64,000 nt of DNA, from contig NZ_JAKZHW010000001.1 in NCBI RefSeq assembly GCF_022568775.1, positions 248,001-312,000 on the forward strand. The letters run 5' to 3'. Position 1 is the stretch's first letter. The number at the start of each line of letters is the position of its first letter. The notes beneath the pieces were generated by a model. The model was given only the letters and a program-made list of their open reading frames with translations, was not told the origin of the DNA and made no database searches. Positions 32,834 through 40,894 of this stretch are shown one piece after another. The DNA is from Sphingomonas telluris. Its GTDB lineage: Bacteria > Pseudomonadota > Alphaproteobacteria > Sphingomonadales > Sphingomonadaceae. The translations under genes and the position numbers were made by a program.

Positions 32834-33205
32834 TTGTTCGCGGGCGTCGCCATCGCCGCGAACCTGGCCGCGCAAGCCTTGGTCTTCGCGGTCTACACAG
32901 GGCCGTTCCCGCTTGCTGCTGCCCTCGCAGTCGGGACGATTGTCGGCCTGGTCGTAAAGTTCGAGCTGGATCGCCGCCTCATTTTCTACGCGCCCCAGCA
33001 GGATGCCGCCGCGACCGGCGCCACCTTCTTCTTCTATGCCTCCACGGGCCTCATCACGACGGCGCTGTTCTGGGGCACGGAGACGCTGGTGCACTTAGCC
33101 TCGGGCGGAGCACCGGGCTCGCAATATGTCGGCGGTTTCATCGGCCTCACGGCGGGCTATGTGCTGAAGTACCAACTGGACAAGCGCTATGTCTTCCGTG
33201 GCTGA
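32834..33205 (+). CDS. GtrA-family membrane protein
   Basis: A small four-helix membrane protein of the GtrA family, thought to flip or assist polyprenyl-phosphate sugars across the inner membrane. At least 123 residues, with helices near 1-22, 26-45, 58-80 and 95-110 and the closing KYQLDKRYVF motif typical of the family. The conservative TTG start at 32834 lacks a ribosome-binding site. The frame is open and protein-like upstream to ATC 32789, 7 nt after GGAGG (32777-32781), encoding IRQTLTRTELTLRYA, so translation may begin there. In mycobacteria a GtrA-type protein (Rv3789) is linked to DprE1/DprE2, matching this order. It overlaps the convergent gene by 19 nt. Confidence 0.78.
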   Translation: MFAGVAIAANLAAQALVFAVYTGPFPLAAALAVGTIVGLVVKFELDRRLIFYAPQQDAAATGATFFFYASTGLITTALFWGTETLVHLASGGAPGSQYVGGFIGLTAGYVLKYQLDKRYVFRG

Positions 33206-34773
33206 GATGTTGCGGTAACCTGGTAGAGGATGCTCTCCGGACTGTCCCAGATCACGCGAAGATCGGACGGGGCGACGAATGTTCCGCGCAGAGGCTTGAT
33301 GAGCCAAACGTATTGGAACGCTCTTCTCGGGAATTGATCGAGGCTCTCCTGCGTCGTTCGCGCTGCCTCGTTGCTCGCGCGTCTCTCATGATTGAGTCGA
33401 GCAGTACAACTTGGCGAGAAGACCAACGCGGAGCTCACGTCTTCGAAGGGCACGGCTTTCCCATATTTAATGCTGAGCAGCTGAGCGCCCGGAAGATCCC
33501 ACTGATCGTTCGAGAATCCAAATCGTCGTGAGATTACGAGCGCGCCCCAGTGCCAATGGCGCGGCAAAGCCCAGGGTTCGTCACATGCAGCGGAAGCCAG
33601 AGTCAGAACAGCTGAACCGGGCCGAACGAGTTGAAGCCCTTGTGACGAGCGGCGCAGCTCGGCATCCGCGATAGAAAAACTGATTGTATTTCCGATCAGA
33701 CGACACGCGATGAACACCAACCCTAAGCTCGCGACCAGAGCCTCCGCCTTTGCGTCCTGTGTGCGGAAACGAATTGCGACTATTGCCACGATGATGACGT
33801 AGGGCACCAAGCGCATGTCCGCATGGGCCGAGCCAAAGAGCTTGTAGGGAAGCGCTACGAAAGTCACCGCGAGCGCGATTGTCGGGATAGTCATTCGCCG
33901 GGAGAATTCCAGCTTTGGGTCGAACATTGCGGCGCTAATCACGACCAGTGCAACAGCGACACTCACCGCATCCCAGACGAGCCAGCGGTCCCTCAGCGCC
34001 GATGCAACGGTCAGAAGTTTCCACGTGAGCAGGTAGGTCGTTGTGTCCCCGGCTACTTCACCGGTCCGCCAGAGGATCATCATCGCAAATGGAAGCGATA
34101 ACGGTAAAGATTGGAGCACGGAGCCGCGCATCGCCGCTGCCCACGAAAGGCCTTCATCGCGTTGCCTGACGACTTCCGCACCGAAGGCCAAGAGTCCGAG
34201 GAAGCCCCAACCGAACACGTGCACGATCCACAAAACGCAGGATATTGGTGCAAAGATGATGGCGCGGAGTCGGAGCTTCCCCAGCTTGCTCAACCGTAGC
34301 CAAAGAGCGAACGCTAAGAATGCTAGTCCGATCGAAAGAGCGAAGTTCGTGAAGCCGTAGTTGAAAGGGAAGCCATAGACGAAGGGTACGGCGAAAAGCG
34401 CCGTCGGAGGCACTCGTCCATGCAGCTCTCTCCCAACTGCGAAGATCCCGAAAACTGTCAGGACCGGGATGAAGGCCACGATAAGCTTCACCGCCAACTC
34501 AAGTCCAAAAATCGGCGCGAGCCCAACGACGAGCAGGTCGATCCCTAAATTGCCGATCAACGTCCAATGGAAATCGTAGTAGCGTTGCAGATCGGCAGAT
34601 GAGTGCAGGTCTAATTCGACGCGATATCGGCCAATGTGACCAGGCAGGTCCACTAGCGGCGCAACTTCGGGCCAAAGCAACGGGACAACGCTGAGCAACG
34701 CCAGCGTAAAAAGGAATGTGGGGCCCTCCCACCAGCGCCCCGTTCCAAATGATGAGACCCCAGCGATCAAACG
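33187..34773 (-). CDS. Polytopic membrane protein, GT-C-like
   Basis: A protein of about 528 residues with some ten to twelve hydrophobic segments and a soluble C-terminal part of about 120 residues. The first loop has PEVAPLVDLPGHIGRYRVELDLH, an acidic/His-containing periplasmic loop of the kind found in GT-C glycosyltransferases; the later FGSAHADMRLVPY may be a second functional loop. No substrate can be assigned. The TTG at 34773 is chosen because GGTGGAG lies 6 nt upstream; a GTG at 34782 is the alternative. It overlaps the upstream gene by 7 nt. Base composition is visibly less GC-rich than in the neighbouring DprE genes. It may use the lipid-linked arabinose made next door (inference). 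Confidence 0.65.
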   Translation of the reverse strand, partial: RLIAGVSSFGTGRWWEGPTFLFTLALLSVVPLLWPEVAPLVDLPGHIGRYRVELDLHSSADLQRYYDFHWTLIGNLGIDLLVVGLAPIFGLELAVKLIVAFIPVLTVFGIFAVGRELHGRVPPTALFAVPFVYGFPFNYGFTNFALSIGLAFLAFALWLRLSKLGKLRLRAIIFAPISCVLWIVHVFGWGFLGLLAFGAEVVRQRDEGLSWAAAMRGSVLQSLPLSLPFAMMILWRTGEVAGDTTTYLLTWKLLTVASALRDRWLVWDAVSVAVALVVISAAMFDPKLEFSRRMTIPTIALAVTFVALPYKLFGSAHADMRLVPYVIIVAIVAIRFRTQDAKAEALVASLGLVFIACRLIGNTISFSIADAELRRSSQGLQLVRPGSAVLTLASAACDEPWALPRHWHWGALVISRRFGFSNDQWDLPGAQLLSIKYGKAVPFEDVSSALVFSPSCTARLNHERRASNEAARTTQESLDQFPRRAFQYVWLIKPLRGTFVAPSDLRVIWDSPESILYQVTATSQPRKT

Positions 34774-35852
34774 CGTCTCCACCCGAGGCTTCGTTTTCCA
34801 TATCGGCCGCGCGTGAATTGGCTCGTGTCTGGTTGCATGACGAAACCATCCACTGCTGCCGCAAGTACCAGCAGAGCCATCGCGAGGAATCGGAATGGGA
34901 ACGCAGGAAGGCCCAGCCAGATGAAGCCGGGCACGAACAGGAACACAAGGATTGCCGAAGCCGACCATCGGCGTTTTGCAATCAGCGCTGGCGCGGCGGG
35001 TGCGAAAATCGCGAACTCGTAACCCATGGCATGAGCCGAGCCGACCAGTCCTGCGGCCGCTGCAAGGACAAATGCCTCAACGAGATTGCCTCGCCGCAGT
35101 GCCCCCGCCGCGATGCCTGTGCCTCCAGCCAAAGCAAACATGCGAACCCATAGCGGGAGGCCGAACGCAATCTCATTGCGTCGGAGCAAAGGATTTCCTT
35201 CGTGTAGGCTGAGGAAACCAGGCAGCGTCCTGATCCACTCCACCCACTGCATTGGACCGAACATTATTGCCGACAACAGTGCCGACGCTGCGACCGTGCC
35301 GATAGCGACCGCAACCAACGTCCATCTGCGATCAATCGACAGCGCCAGTAAGAAAGCGAGCGCGATTTGCGGCTTGAGGCACAGTGCAAATCCCAGAAAG
35401 ATTCCGGCGACCGTTGGACACCGAATGAGCAGGAAGCATCCCAGAAGGGCGGCGCCCTGCAGGACCGAAGTCTGGCCACCCGGAATTGCCCAAAGAACCG
35501 GAGGAGTCAGAAGCAGGAGCGGTGCCCACTTCGATCGTGATGCAAGCGCCATCGCGGCAGCGGAAAGGACGCCCCACAACGTCAGCGCAAATCGCATGGG
35601 CAGCAATGCGAGCCCGCCGAAAATCGGAAGTGCCGTCGGTGGATAAACGAAGGCGACCGGGTATCGTGATTCCCAGTTCAACGCAGTGCGGAGGGATGCC
35701 TGATCATAGGGATTTGCCCGCTGCATCCCCGTCCACATCATCGCGAAGTCGGGCCGATGGGTCGGCAAAGAGGAGATGTACCAGACGAAGCATCCGGCGA
35801 GGAGCGCCGTAAGACAGGCCGTAGCACCTAGAATTACGCGGTCACGGGACAT
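34767..35852 (-). CDS. GT87-family membrane glycosyltransferase-like protein
   Basis: A 361-residue integral membrane protein resembling the GT87/DUF2029 family, whose characterised members are polyprenyl-phosphate-mannose or arabinofuranose-dependent transferases. The first periplasmic loop has RPDFAMMWTGMQRANPYDQ with the conserved acidic residue, followed by AFVYPPTALPIFGGLALLP, GGQTSVLQGAALLGC and LCLKPQIALAF, all in the family order. About ten helices. It overlaps the upstream gene by 19 nt and the downstream one by 7 nt, so the four minus-strand genes here form one tightly packed operon. The acceptor is unknown. Confidence 0.8.
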   Translation of the reverse strand: MSRDRVILGATACLTALLAGCFVWYISSLPTHRPDFAMMWTGMQRANPYDQASLRTALNWESRYPVAFVYPPTALPIFGGLALLPMRFALTLWGVLSAAAMALASRSKWAPLLLLTPPVLWAIPGGQTSVLQGAALLGCFLLIRCPTVAGIFLGFALCLKPQIALAFLLALSIDRRWTLVAVAIGTVAASALLSAIMFGPMQWVEWIRTLPGFLSLHEGNPLLRRNEIAFGLPLWVRMFALAGGTGIAAGALRRGNLVEAFVLAAAAGLVGSAHAMGYEFAIFAPAAPALIAKRRWSASAILVFLFVPGFIWLGLPAFPFRFLAMALLVLAAAVDGFVMQPDTSQFTRGRYGKRSLGWRRV

Positions 35853-37264
35853 TTCGCCTCCTCAGCGATACTCGCCAGCAATTCCGACCGTCGACGCCAC
35901 CTCACCATCACGAGCGACGCTGCAAACGGGGCCAGCCATATGATGCGGCTTTGGTAGCGGTCGTGCACGTCGGACAGTGCTCCGGCCATTGCCGCGTTCG
36001 CGACAAGGCACAGGACGAGCGTCGCGAGCAGGCTCGTCGCGAGCGTGTCGCGCCTGCGAACGGCCAGGAAGAGCAGGGGAAGGAGCAGCAGCAGTCCGAC
36101 AGTTGCGACCGTGCCCGTGACCAGTCGGATCGGAGTTCTGGGCAATCCATCCGTGAGCTGGCGAGAGGAACGCACGGACTCGATCAGGTTCGGCCGCCAG
36201 TCGAACAGCTTGAGGTTCCCGCAATTCTCCGGGCACTCGTCGTCGAGCGCCTGGTAATGAACGAACTGGTCCGCAGTCGCTTTTGTAGCGACCCGCGCAA
36301 ATTCGACCGGCTGCTCCTTGAGGCTGCCGTTCGCCGCCTGGGAAACCATGTCGACCCAGAGCCAGCTGTCCGGCTCACCCTTCCTCTTGTTGATCCGGTC
36401 GTAGAGCGGGGAGGGCTCTTTCCCCCATAGAAGCTCCTGACTGTCTCGCGGAATTTCAGGCCGAATGTCGCAGAGCGGCTTGGGCGCATCGACCCCGCAA
36501 TGGCGATCGAACCAGCGCGGGACGAGGCCGTCTTCATTCAGACGCGCGAAGAGAAAATAGCCGCCGAGAGGCGACGGGCTCCAGCGATTGAAATAGGCGC
36601 CATAGACGGCAGTGTGCGCAGACAGCACGGCGGCGATCGTCAGCGCGGCTGCCATGGCTCTCTTGGCGATCTCCTTGATAGTGGCTCCGCCGACGGCGCA
36701 AACGATCTGGGTTGCAACGACTGCAACGGCAATGAGCCCGACGTGCGTGTAGTGAACGAGCGCCAGCACGGCAGTCGCCAGCCACATCAGCGGGGTGCCC
36801 GGATCGGCGAGATTTCGCGATGCCGCCAGCCAGGCCAGCAGAATGAGCGCGCCGGTGAAGGCATCGGGCATCAACTGCGTCGCGTGCAGCGACAGGCTGG
36901 TGAGGAGGGCGATCGGCGCGATCAAAGCGAAAATCAGCCAACCTCGCGACCGAGGCAAGAGCTTCCTGCAAGCCGCGACGAGAACTGTCGCAATAATTGC
37001 CGCCTGCATGACGATGGCCAGCCATACACCGGGCGGTCCGTCGAGGCTCCGAAGGGCCGGCGCGAGCAGCAACCCGTAAAATCCTGCTCGATCGATCGGC
37101 CAGCTGTCGGCGTAAGCCACGCTCAAGTAGGCGGACGTGTCTGGGAAGACGAAGGGGAAGCGATTGTGCATCGCCGGGAGCAGCAGCACGGCCGTGACCG
37201 CCGCGACGGTCACGACCTGAGGCATCCGGCCCGGTTTCGCGCGAGTGGATACCGCCAATTTCAT
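35834..37264 (-). CDS. Polytopic membrane protein, GT-C-like
   Basis: A 476-residue membrane protein with about ten hydrophobic segments and a large periplasmic loop between roughly residues 225 and 370 rich in Cys, Trp and Asp (FDRHCGVDAPKPLCDIRPE, DDECPENCGNLKLFDWRP). The four Cys in that loop may form disulfides. The first loop carries FPFVFPDTSAYLSVAYADSW with an acidic motif, and SDVHDRYQSRIIWL near the end resembles the closing motif of lipid-linked sugar transferases of the GT-C superfamily. Family not recognised. It overlaps the neighbours by 4 nt (ATGA) and 19 nt. Confidence 0.68.
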   Translation of the reverse strand: MKLAVSTRAKPGRMPQVVTVAAVTAVLLLPAMHNRFPFVFPDTSAYLSVAYADSWPIDRAGFYGLLLAPALRSLDGPPGVWLAIVMQAAIIATVLVAACRKLLPRSRGWLIFALIAPIALLTSLSLHATQLMPDAFTGALILLAWLAASRNLADPGTPLMWLATAVLALVHYTHVGLIAVAVVATQIVCAVGGATIKEIAKRAMAAALTIAAVLSAHTAVYGAYFNRWSPSPLGGYFLFARLNEDGLVPRWFDRHCGVDAPKPLCDIRPEIPRDSQELLWGKEPSPLYDRINKRKGEPDSWLWVDMVSQAANGSLKEQPVEFARVATKATADQFVHYQALDDECPENCGNLKLFDWRPNLIESVRSSRQLTDGLPRTPIRLVTGTVATVGLLLLLPLLFLAVRRRDTLATSLLATLVLCLVANAAMAGALSDVHDRYQSRIIWLAPFAASLVMVRWRRRSELLASIAEEAKCPVTA

Positions 37265-38349
37265 CGCGGCTCACGCGCCCGGCGGTGCTGCTGATCTAGG
37301 CTTGCGATGAGACTGACCATCAAGGCCGGAAGGATGGAAAGGCTGTTGAGAGCAAAAAGGGGCGCGGCAATCAGAAGGCCCTGCAACGTGCCGCTCAGCA
37401 GACCCATCGTCAGCACCGGAGCCAGCGTCGCGAGGTCGTAACGCATGCCGTAGGGCGAGGCGAGAAGGCTGCCGATCACAACAGCAGAGAGGCGAAGCTT
37501 CAGGTCGTCGGTCTTGAACGCGAGCCAGACGGCGCCGGTGCTTGCGATGACTCCGGCAAACTGGAGAGCGACGATTGCCGTCGGAGCCATCCCAAGGACG
37601 TGCCCGGCCATCGAAGGCGTCGCTCCGAGCCTATACAGCCCATGCCATTCGATCGCGTCGCGAAATCTACCCAACGCCGCGACCCATTCGCCCCAGGCGC
37701 TCGGGCCGAGGACAAAGCTGGCAATGACAACGGCGGACAGGCTGCCAAGAAAGAAGCCGAGCGCAGTCCAGTGACGGCCGGATACAAGCGCGACGGGAAC
37801 CAAGAGCACGCTCTGCGGCTTGAGTGCGGCTGCAATGCCGGCGAGTGCCCCGGCAAGCCGCGGGCGCTTTTCGACGAGGCTAAGGCACCAGATCATGAGC
37901 GATGCGACGATCAGCGTGGTCTGGCCCAGGATGAGGACTAGGATCACGTGCGGCGTGCAAAGCGCCAGGGGTGCGGCCCAGCCCGTCGCCACTCGCCTGA
38001 CCGCGCTCCAGAACGCTAACGCGCTTACCGCGAGCCATGACCAATAGGCCGCCCAGAACGGCAGCAGTCCGAACGGGATCAGGAAGAGGAGCGTCGTTGG
38101 CGGGTAGGGGAACGGTCGAGGCCCGCGCGACGGATCGACGGCCCAAGCCTGCTGACCCGTCAGCGCGATCGTGTCGTAGACCTTGGGCGCGTCGTCGAGC
38201 GCCATTCGCGCCGCCGTCCAGAATACGGTGAAATCGGGAAGCACGCTCCACAGCAACAGTCGCGGCATGAGCAGGATCAGGGTCACGGTAAGGCAAAGCG
38301 TTGCCCCGACGATTCCGATCGCCTGATACAAGCGTCTGGATTGCAGCAT
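37261..38349 (-). CDS. GT87-family membrane glycosyltransferase-like protein
   Basis: A 362-residue polytopic protein of the GT87/DUF2029 type, probably the first gene of the four-gene minus-strand operon. Family landmarks in order: LPDFTVFWTAARMALDD (first-loop Asp), PRPFPYPPTTLLFLIPFGLLP, LILGQTTLIVASLMIW, AALKPQSVLLVPVAL and SPYGMRYDLATLAP. It is distinct in sequence from the second GT87 member of the operon, so the two probably act on different acceptors or positions. It starts 113 nt from the divergent DUF2569-like gene. Confidence 0.82.
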   Translation of the reverse strand: MLQSRRLYQAIGIVGATLCLTVTLILLMPRLLLWSVLPDFTVFWTAARMALDDAPKVYDTIALTGQQAWAVDPSRGPRPFPYPPTTLLFLIPFGLLPFWAAYWSWLAVSALAFWSAVRRVATGWAAPLALCTPHVILVLILGQTTLIVASLMIWCLSLVEKRPRLAGALAGIAAALKPQSVLLVPVALVSGRHWTALGFFLGSLSAVVIASFVLGPSAWGEWVAALGRFRDAIEWHGLYRLGATPSMAGHVLGMAPTAIVALQFAGVIASTGAVWLAFKTDDLKLRLSAVVIGSLLASPYGMRYDLATLAPVLTMGLLSGTLQGLLIAAPLFALNSLSILPALMVSLIASLDQQHRRAREPR

Positions 38350-38462
38350 GTGAGCAGCCCCCGCACCTGTGTGCCAGCCGCCGCGCCGCTAGGGAAGCAT
38401 GGGAACAAAAGAGTTTCCGCTTATTTACCTAGTCGAAAGGTGCACCGGTGTAGCCGGAGCAC

Positions 38463-39257
38463 ATGCTTAGGCTAGAGGCAGACCGAGTGCTCCGGATCTA
38501 TGAGGGCCGCCTGCGCGCACGGGCGGCAAGCATCCTACTATCGCTCGAGGGCCGCCTCGATCGCATCATGCAGGGCTGGCTGCTTCTTGCGGGCCTCGCC
38601 TGTGCCGCGCGTATCGCCACGAGCCCCATCCGGGGTCCGCTGGATGCCGGCACGATCGGTCCTTACCTGCTTCTGATCGTCGCGCCTTTCGCGTCGATGG
38701 TCCTTGCGCTCCGCTGGTTCGCGGAAGGTGACAGGTTGCCGCAGCCGGCTACACGTCTCGCCCGCATCGGCCGCTGGAATAACCTCGAGCTGAACGCGGC
38801 GAGGCAGCATCCGCTCTACGGTGCGAACGGCATCATGGTTTCGCTGCTCATCGGCATGCTGATCAACGTGCCGGTCCGCGCCGCTGAATATCTAGCGGCA
38901 ATGCCCGCGCTCACGGGCAAGGTCCCCGCCTGGCTGTCGACCCTGAACCTTCTGATGACCATGGACGTGGTCGTCTTCACCAGCCTCTACACTGTCGCTT
39001 TCGTGGCGGCTCTTCGTCGGGTTCCGCTATTCCCGCGGTTGCTGGCCGCGATCTGGATCAGCGATCTCGCCATGCAGATCGTGACCGCCGAGATCGTCGC
39101 CGGCACGCCGGGCCTGCCGACGAAGGTGGCTGGAGCGCTTCACGCCTTGCTGGAAGGCAATGTGAAGAAGGTGCTGATTAGCGCCGCGCTATGGCTGCCG
39201 TACCTGCTGCTCTCGCGGCGGGTGAACGTGACTTATCGGCACCGCGTACCTGCCTGA
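38463..39257 (+). CDS. Membrane protein, DUF2569-like
   Basis: A 264-residue integral membrane protein with about five hydrophobic segments (near 38-55, 66-85, 118-140, 155-185 and 220-248). The C-terminal part ends WLPYLLLSRRVNVTYRHR, matching the end of DUF2569 proteins, where IPY...SKRVKxTF is typical. The function of the family is unknown. The N-terminal 35 residues are basic and probably cytoplasmic. It stands alone, divergent from the GT-C operon and about 400 bp upstream of the pilin gene. Confidence 0.6.
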   Translation: MLRLEADRVLRIYEGRLRARAASILLSLEGRLDRIMQGWLLLAGLACAARIATSPIRGPLDAGTIGPYLLLIVAPFASMVLALRWFAEGDRLPQPATRLARIGRWNNLELNAARQHPLYGANGIMVSLLIGMLINVPVRAAEYLAAMPALTGKVPAWLSTLNLLMTMDVVVFTSLYTVAFVAALRRVPLFPRLLAAIWISDLAMQIVTAEIVAGTPGLPTKVAGALHALLEGNVKKVLISAALWLPYLLLSRRVNVTYRHRVPA

Positions 39258-39653
39258 CCCGCCCGAGTCGTTCGGGTAGCAAAAACAGACGTAAAATGTT
39301 GTGGTTAGCAGCCGGGTCTTCCTGTGCTGTCGGGGCGACATTTTCGTCCTGATTCGGGACAGAAATCGGTTTCGTCCTTGATCGCGTTGGAAAAGAAAAC
39401 GAAGCCAACTCAGTGTCTTAGGAGATTTCAACGTTAACTTCGGCTTAACAACAATTAAATCCCTATGCTTGACAAGGTGTTAACTCAGGCGCAGCCCTTG
39501 TGCATCCGAGCGGCCTTGGGGGGCAGTTCGACGGTGTTGGGTAAGCGGTTGCGTGTTCGCCGCTACACAGTCGAAAAATGGCTTTCGCCACCTTCCTCAC
39601 CTGTCGCCCGGTGCGTCCGTGCAGTGCACGGGAACGAGGGAAGGAACAGATCA
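39258..39653 (+). other. Pilin promoter region with CtrA-type sites
   Basis: A 396-bp gene-free stretch upstream of flp. It is distinctly AT-rich at 39420-39485 and contains TTAA elements at 39434-39437, 39445-39448, 39455-39458 and 39480-39483. TTGACA at 39470-39475 is present but has no clear -10 at 16-18 bp. The remaining sequence up to the pilin start (about 170 nt) would be a long untranslated leader; AAGGAA lies 6-11 nt before the ATG. No other gene was recognised. Confidence 0.5.
39434..39449 (+). promoter_or_regulatory. CtrA-type binding site upstream of flp
   Basis: TTAA (39434-39437), seven bases, then TTAAC (39445-39449): an exact match to the alphaproteobacterial CtrA consensus TTAA-N7-TTAAC. 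A further TTAA follows after six bases (39455-39458). CtrA activation of the pilin gene is established in Caulobacter crescentus; its use here is inference from the exact motif and the position upstream of the pilin gene. Confidence 0.65.
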
Positions 39654-39836
39654 ATGAAGACCTTTATCAACATGCTGCGGGACGAGTCCGGCGCTTCGGC
39701 TGCCGAATACGCGCTCATTCTCGCGATCGTCGGTTCTGCGATTGCACTGGCGGCTATTTTCCTGGGTGGCACGATTTCGACGGCCCTCAACGAAGCAAGC
39801 ACCTGCATCAGCAGCAACGGCAGCACCTGCAGCTAA
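39654..39836 (+). CDS. flp: Flp-type IVb pilin
   Basis: The 60-residue major pilin of the tad pilus. A short leader (MKTFINMLRDESG) precedes the processing site, followed by the hydrophobic ASAAEYALILAIVGSAIALAA, with the conserved Glu-Tyr pair of Flp pilins. The C-terminal part NEASTCISSNGSTCS is rich in Ser/Thr and contains two Cys, unusual in such short pilins; they could form a disulfide loop. The ATG at 39654 is chosen for the correct leader length and AAGGAA upstream; an open frame extends further upstream but lacks pilin features. CpaA (end of this locus) would cleave it. A hairpin separates it from cpaB. Confidence 0.92.
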   Translation: MKTFINMLRDESGASAAEYALILAIVGSAIALAAIFLGGTISTALNEASTCISSNGSTCS

Positions 39837-39844
39837 ATCTTGTC

Positions 39845-39872
39845 GATAGGGCCGGCTAAGGTCGGCCCTATC
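39845..39872 (+). terminator. Hairpin between flp and cpaB
   Basis: Perfect 10-bp stem GATAGGGCCG (39845-39854) with CGGCCCTATC (39863-39872), loop GCTAAGGT. The tail GCCTTGCTTGC is only moderately T-rich. It probably acts as a partial terminator or 3' stabiliser, allowing high pilin expression relative to the assembly genes. Confidence 0.65.
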
Positions 39873-39967
39873 GCCTTGCTTGCGGGTGGTCCCCGATGGA
39901 CCTTGAAACGCCCGCTTAGCAGAGTGTCCGATTTGAGTTAGACTGACGGTCGTGGGGGCCTTGGGAC

Positions 39968-40894
39968 ATGAGACGTCAAACGGTAATTGCACTCGCAGTC
40001 GCCCTGGTTCTGGGCCTGCTGGCCGTCTATCTCGCCAACATCTTCTTGAGCGCCAACGAACGTAAGGCTCAGCAAGCCACGGCCAACATGGTCAAGGTGG
40101 CGGTCGCTGCGGTCCCGCTCGATTACGGCGTCGATATCTCTCCGGATAAGGTGAAGTTTGTCGACTATCCGTCGACCAGCATCCCGGCCGGAAGCTTCAA
40201 CAATTACGCGCAGCTCGCGCCCGAAGGAAAACGACGGGTCGTCCTGCGTCCGATGACGGTCAACGAGCCGATCCTGGCGACCAAGCTCGCCGGTGAAGGC
40301 CTTGGCCCGTCGATCGCCTATCTGTTGCCGGACGGTATGCGGGCAGCCGCGGTCCGGATCAACGACGTCTCGGGCGTCGCCGGCTTCATCCAGCCGAGCG
40401 ACTCTGTGGACGTCCTCATCACACGCAACCAGAGCGCCAACGGCAGTACGCAGGCGACCGACGTTCTGCTTCAGAACATTCGCGTGATCGCGATTGACCA
40501 GAACGCACAGGGTGCGAACGGTCAGCCGGTGCTCGCCAAGACGGCGACGCTGGAAGTGTCGCCGACGGACGCACAGAAGCTCGCGCTCGCCCAGCAGGTC
40601 GGCGCGCTCAGCCTCGTGCTCCGCAAGCCTGGCCAGGAACAGGACAGCGGCCGCGTTGCGACGGTCAGCATGAACGACCTGCGCTATTCCTATTACAGCG
40701 GTGCGCGCGTCACGCCGGCCGCGCAGACGGAGCCCGCGCCGCGTGTCTCTGTTACAACTGCTCCGCGCCGCGCCATCGTGCGGCGTCCAGCGCCAGTCGC
40801 AGCTCCTGCCCAGCCGCGGCCGATCAGCAATAGTGTTGAAGTCGTCCGGGGGACTCAGGGCAGCAACTATGAGGTGGGGGGATATGGCTCGTGA
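39968..40894 (+). CDS. cpaB: Flp pilus assembly protein CpaB
   Basis: A 308-residue periplasmic protein anchored by one N-terminal helix (residues 5-28). An SAF domain follows (roughly 40-110, VAVAAVPLDYGVDISPDKVKFVDYP) and then the RcpC/CpaB domain with GMRAAAVRINDVSGVAGFIQPSDSVDVL. The C-terminal about 60 residues are Pro/Ala/Arg-rich and probably disordered. CpaB/RcpC links the secretin to the inner-membrane complex and may bind peptidoglycan through the SAF domain. It overlaps cpaC by 11 nt. Confidence 0.94.
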   Translation: MRRQTVIALAVALVLGLLAVYLANIFLSANERKAQQATANMVKVAVAAVPLDYGVDISPDKVKFVDYPSTSIPAGSFNNYAQLAPEGKRRVVLRPMTVNEPILATKLAGEGLGPSIAYLLPDGMRAAAVRINDVSGVAGFIQPSDSVDVLITRNQSANGSTQATDVLLQNIRVIAIDQNAQGANGQPVLAKTATLEVSPTDAQKLALAQQVGALSLVLRKPGQEQDSGRVATVSMNDLRYSYYSGARVTPAAQTEPAPRVSVTTAPRRAIVRRPAPVAAPAQPRPISNSVEVVRGTQGSNYEVGGYGS

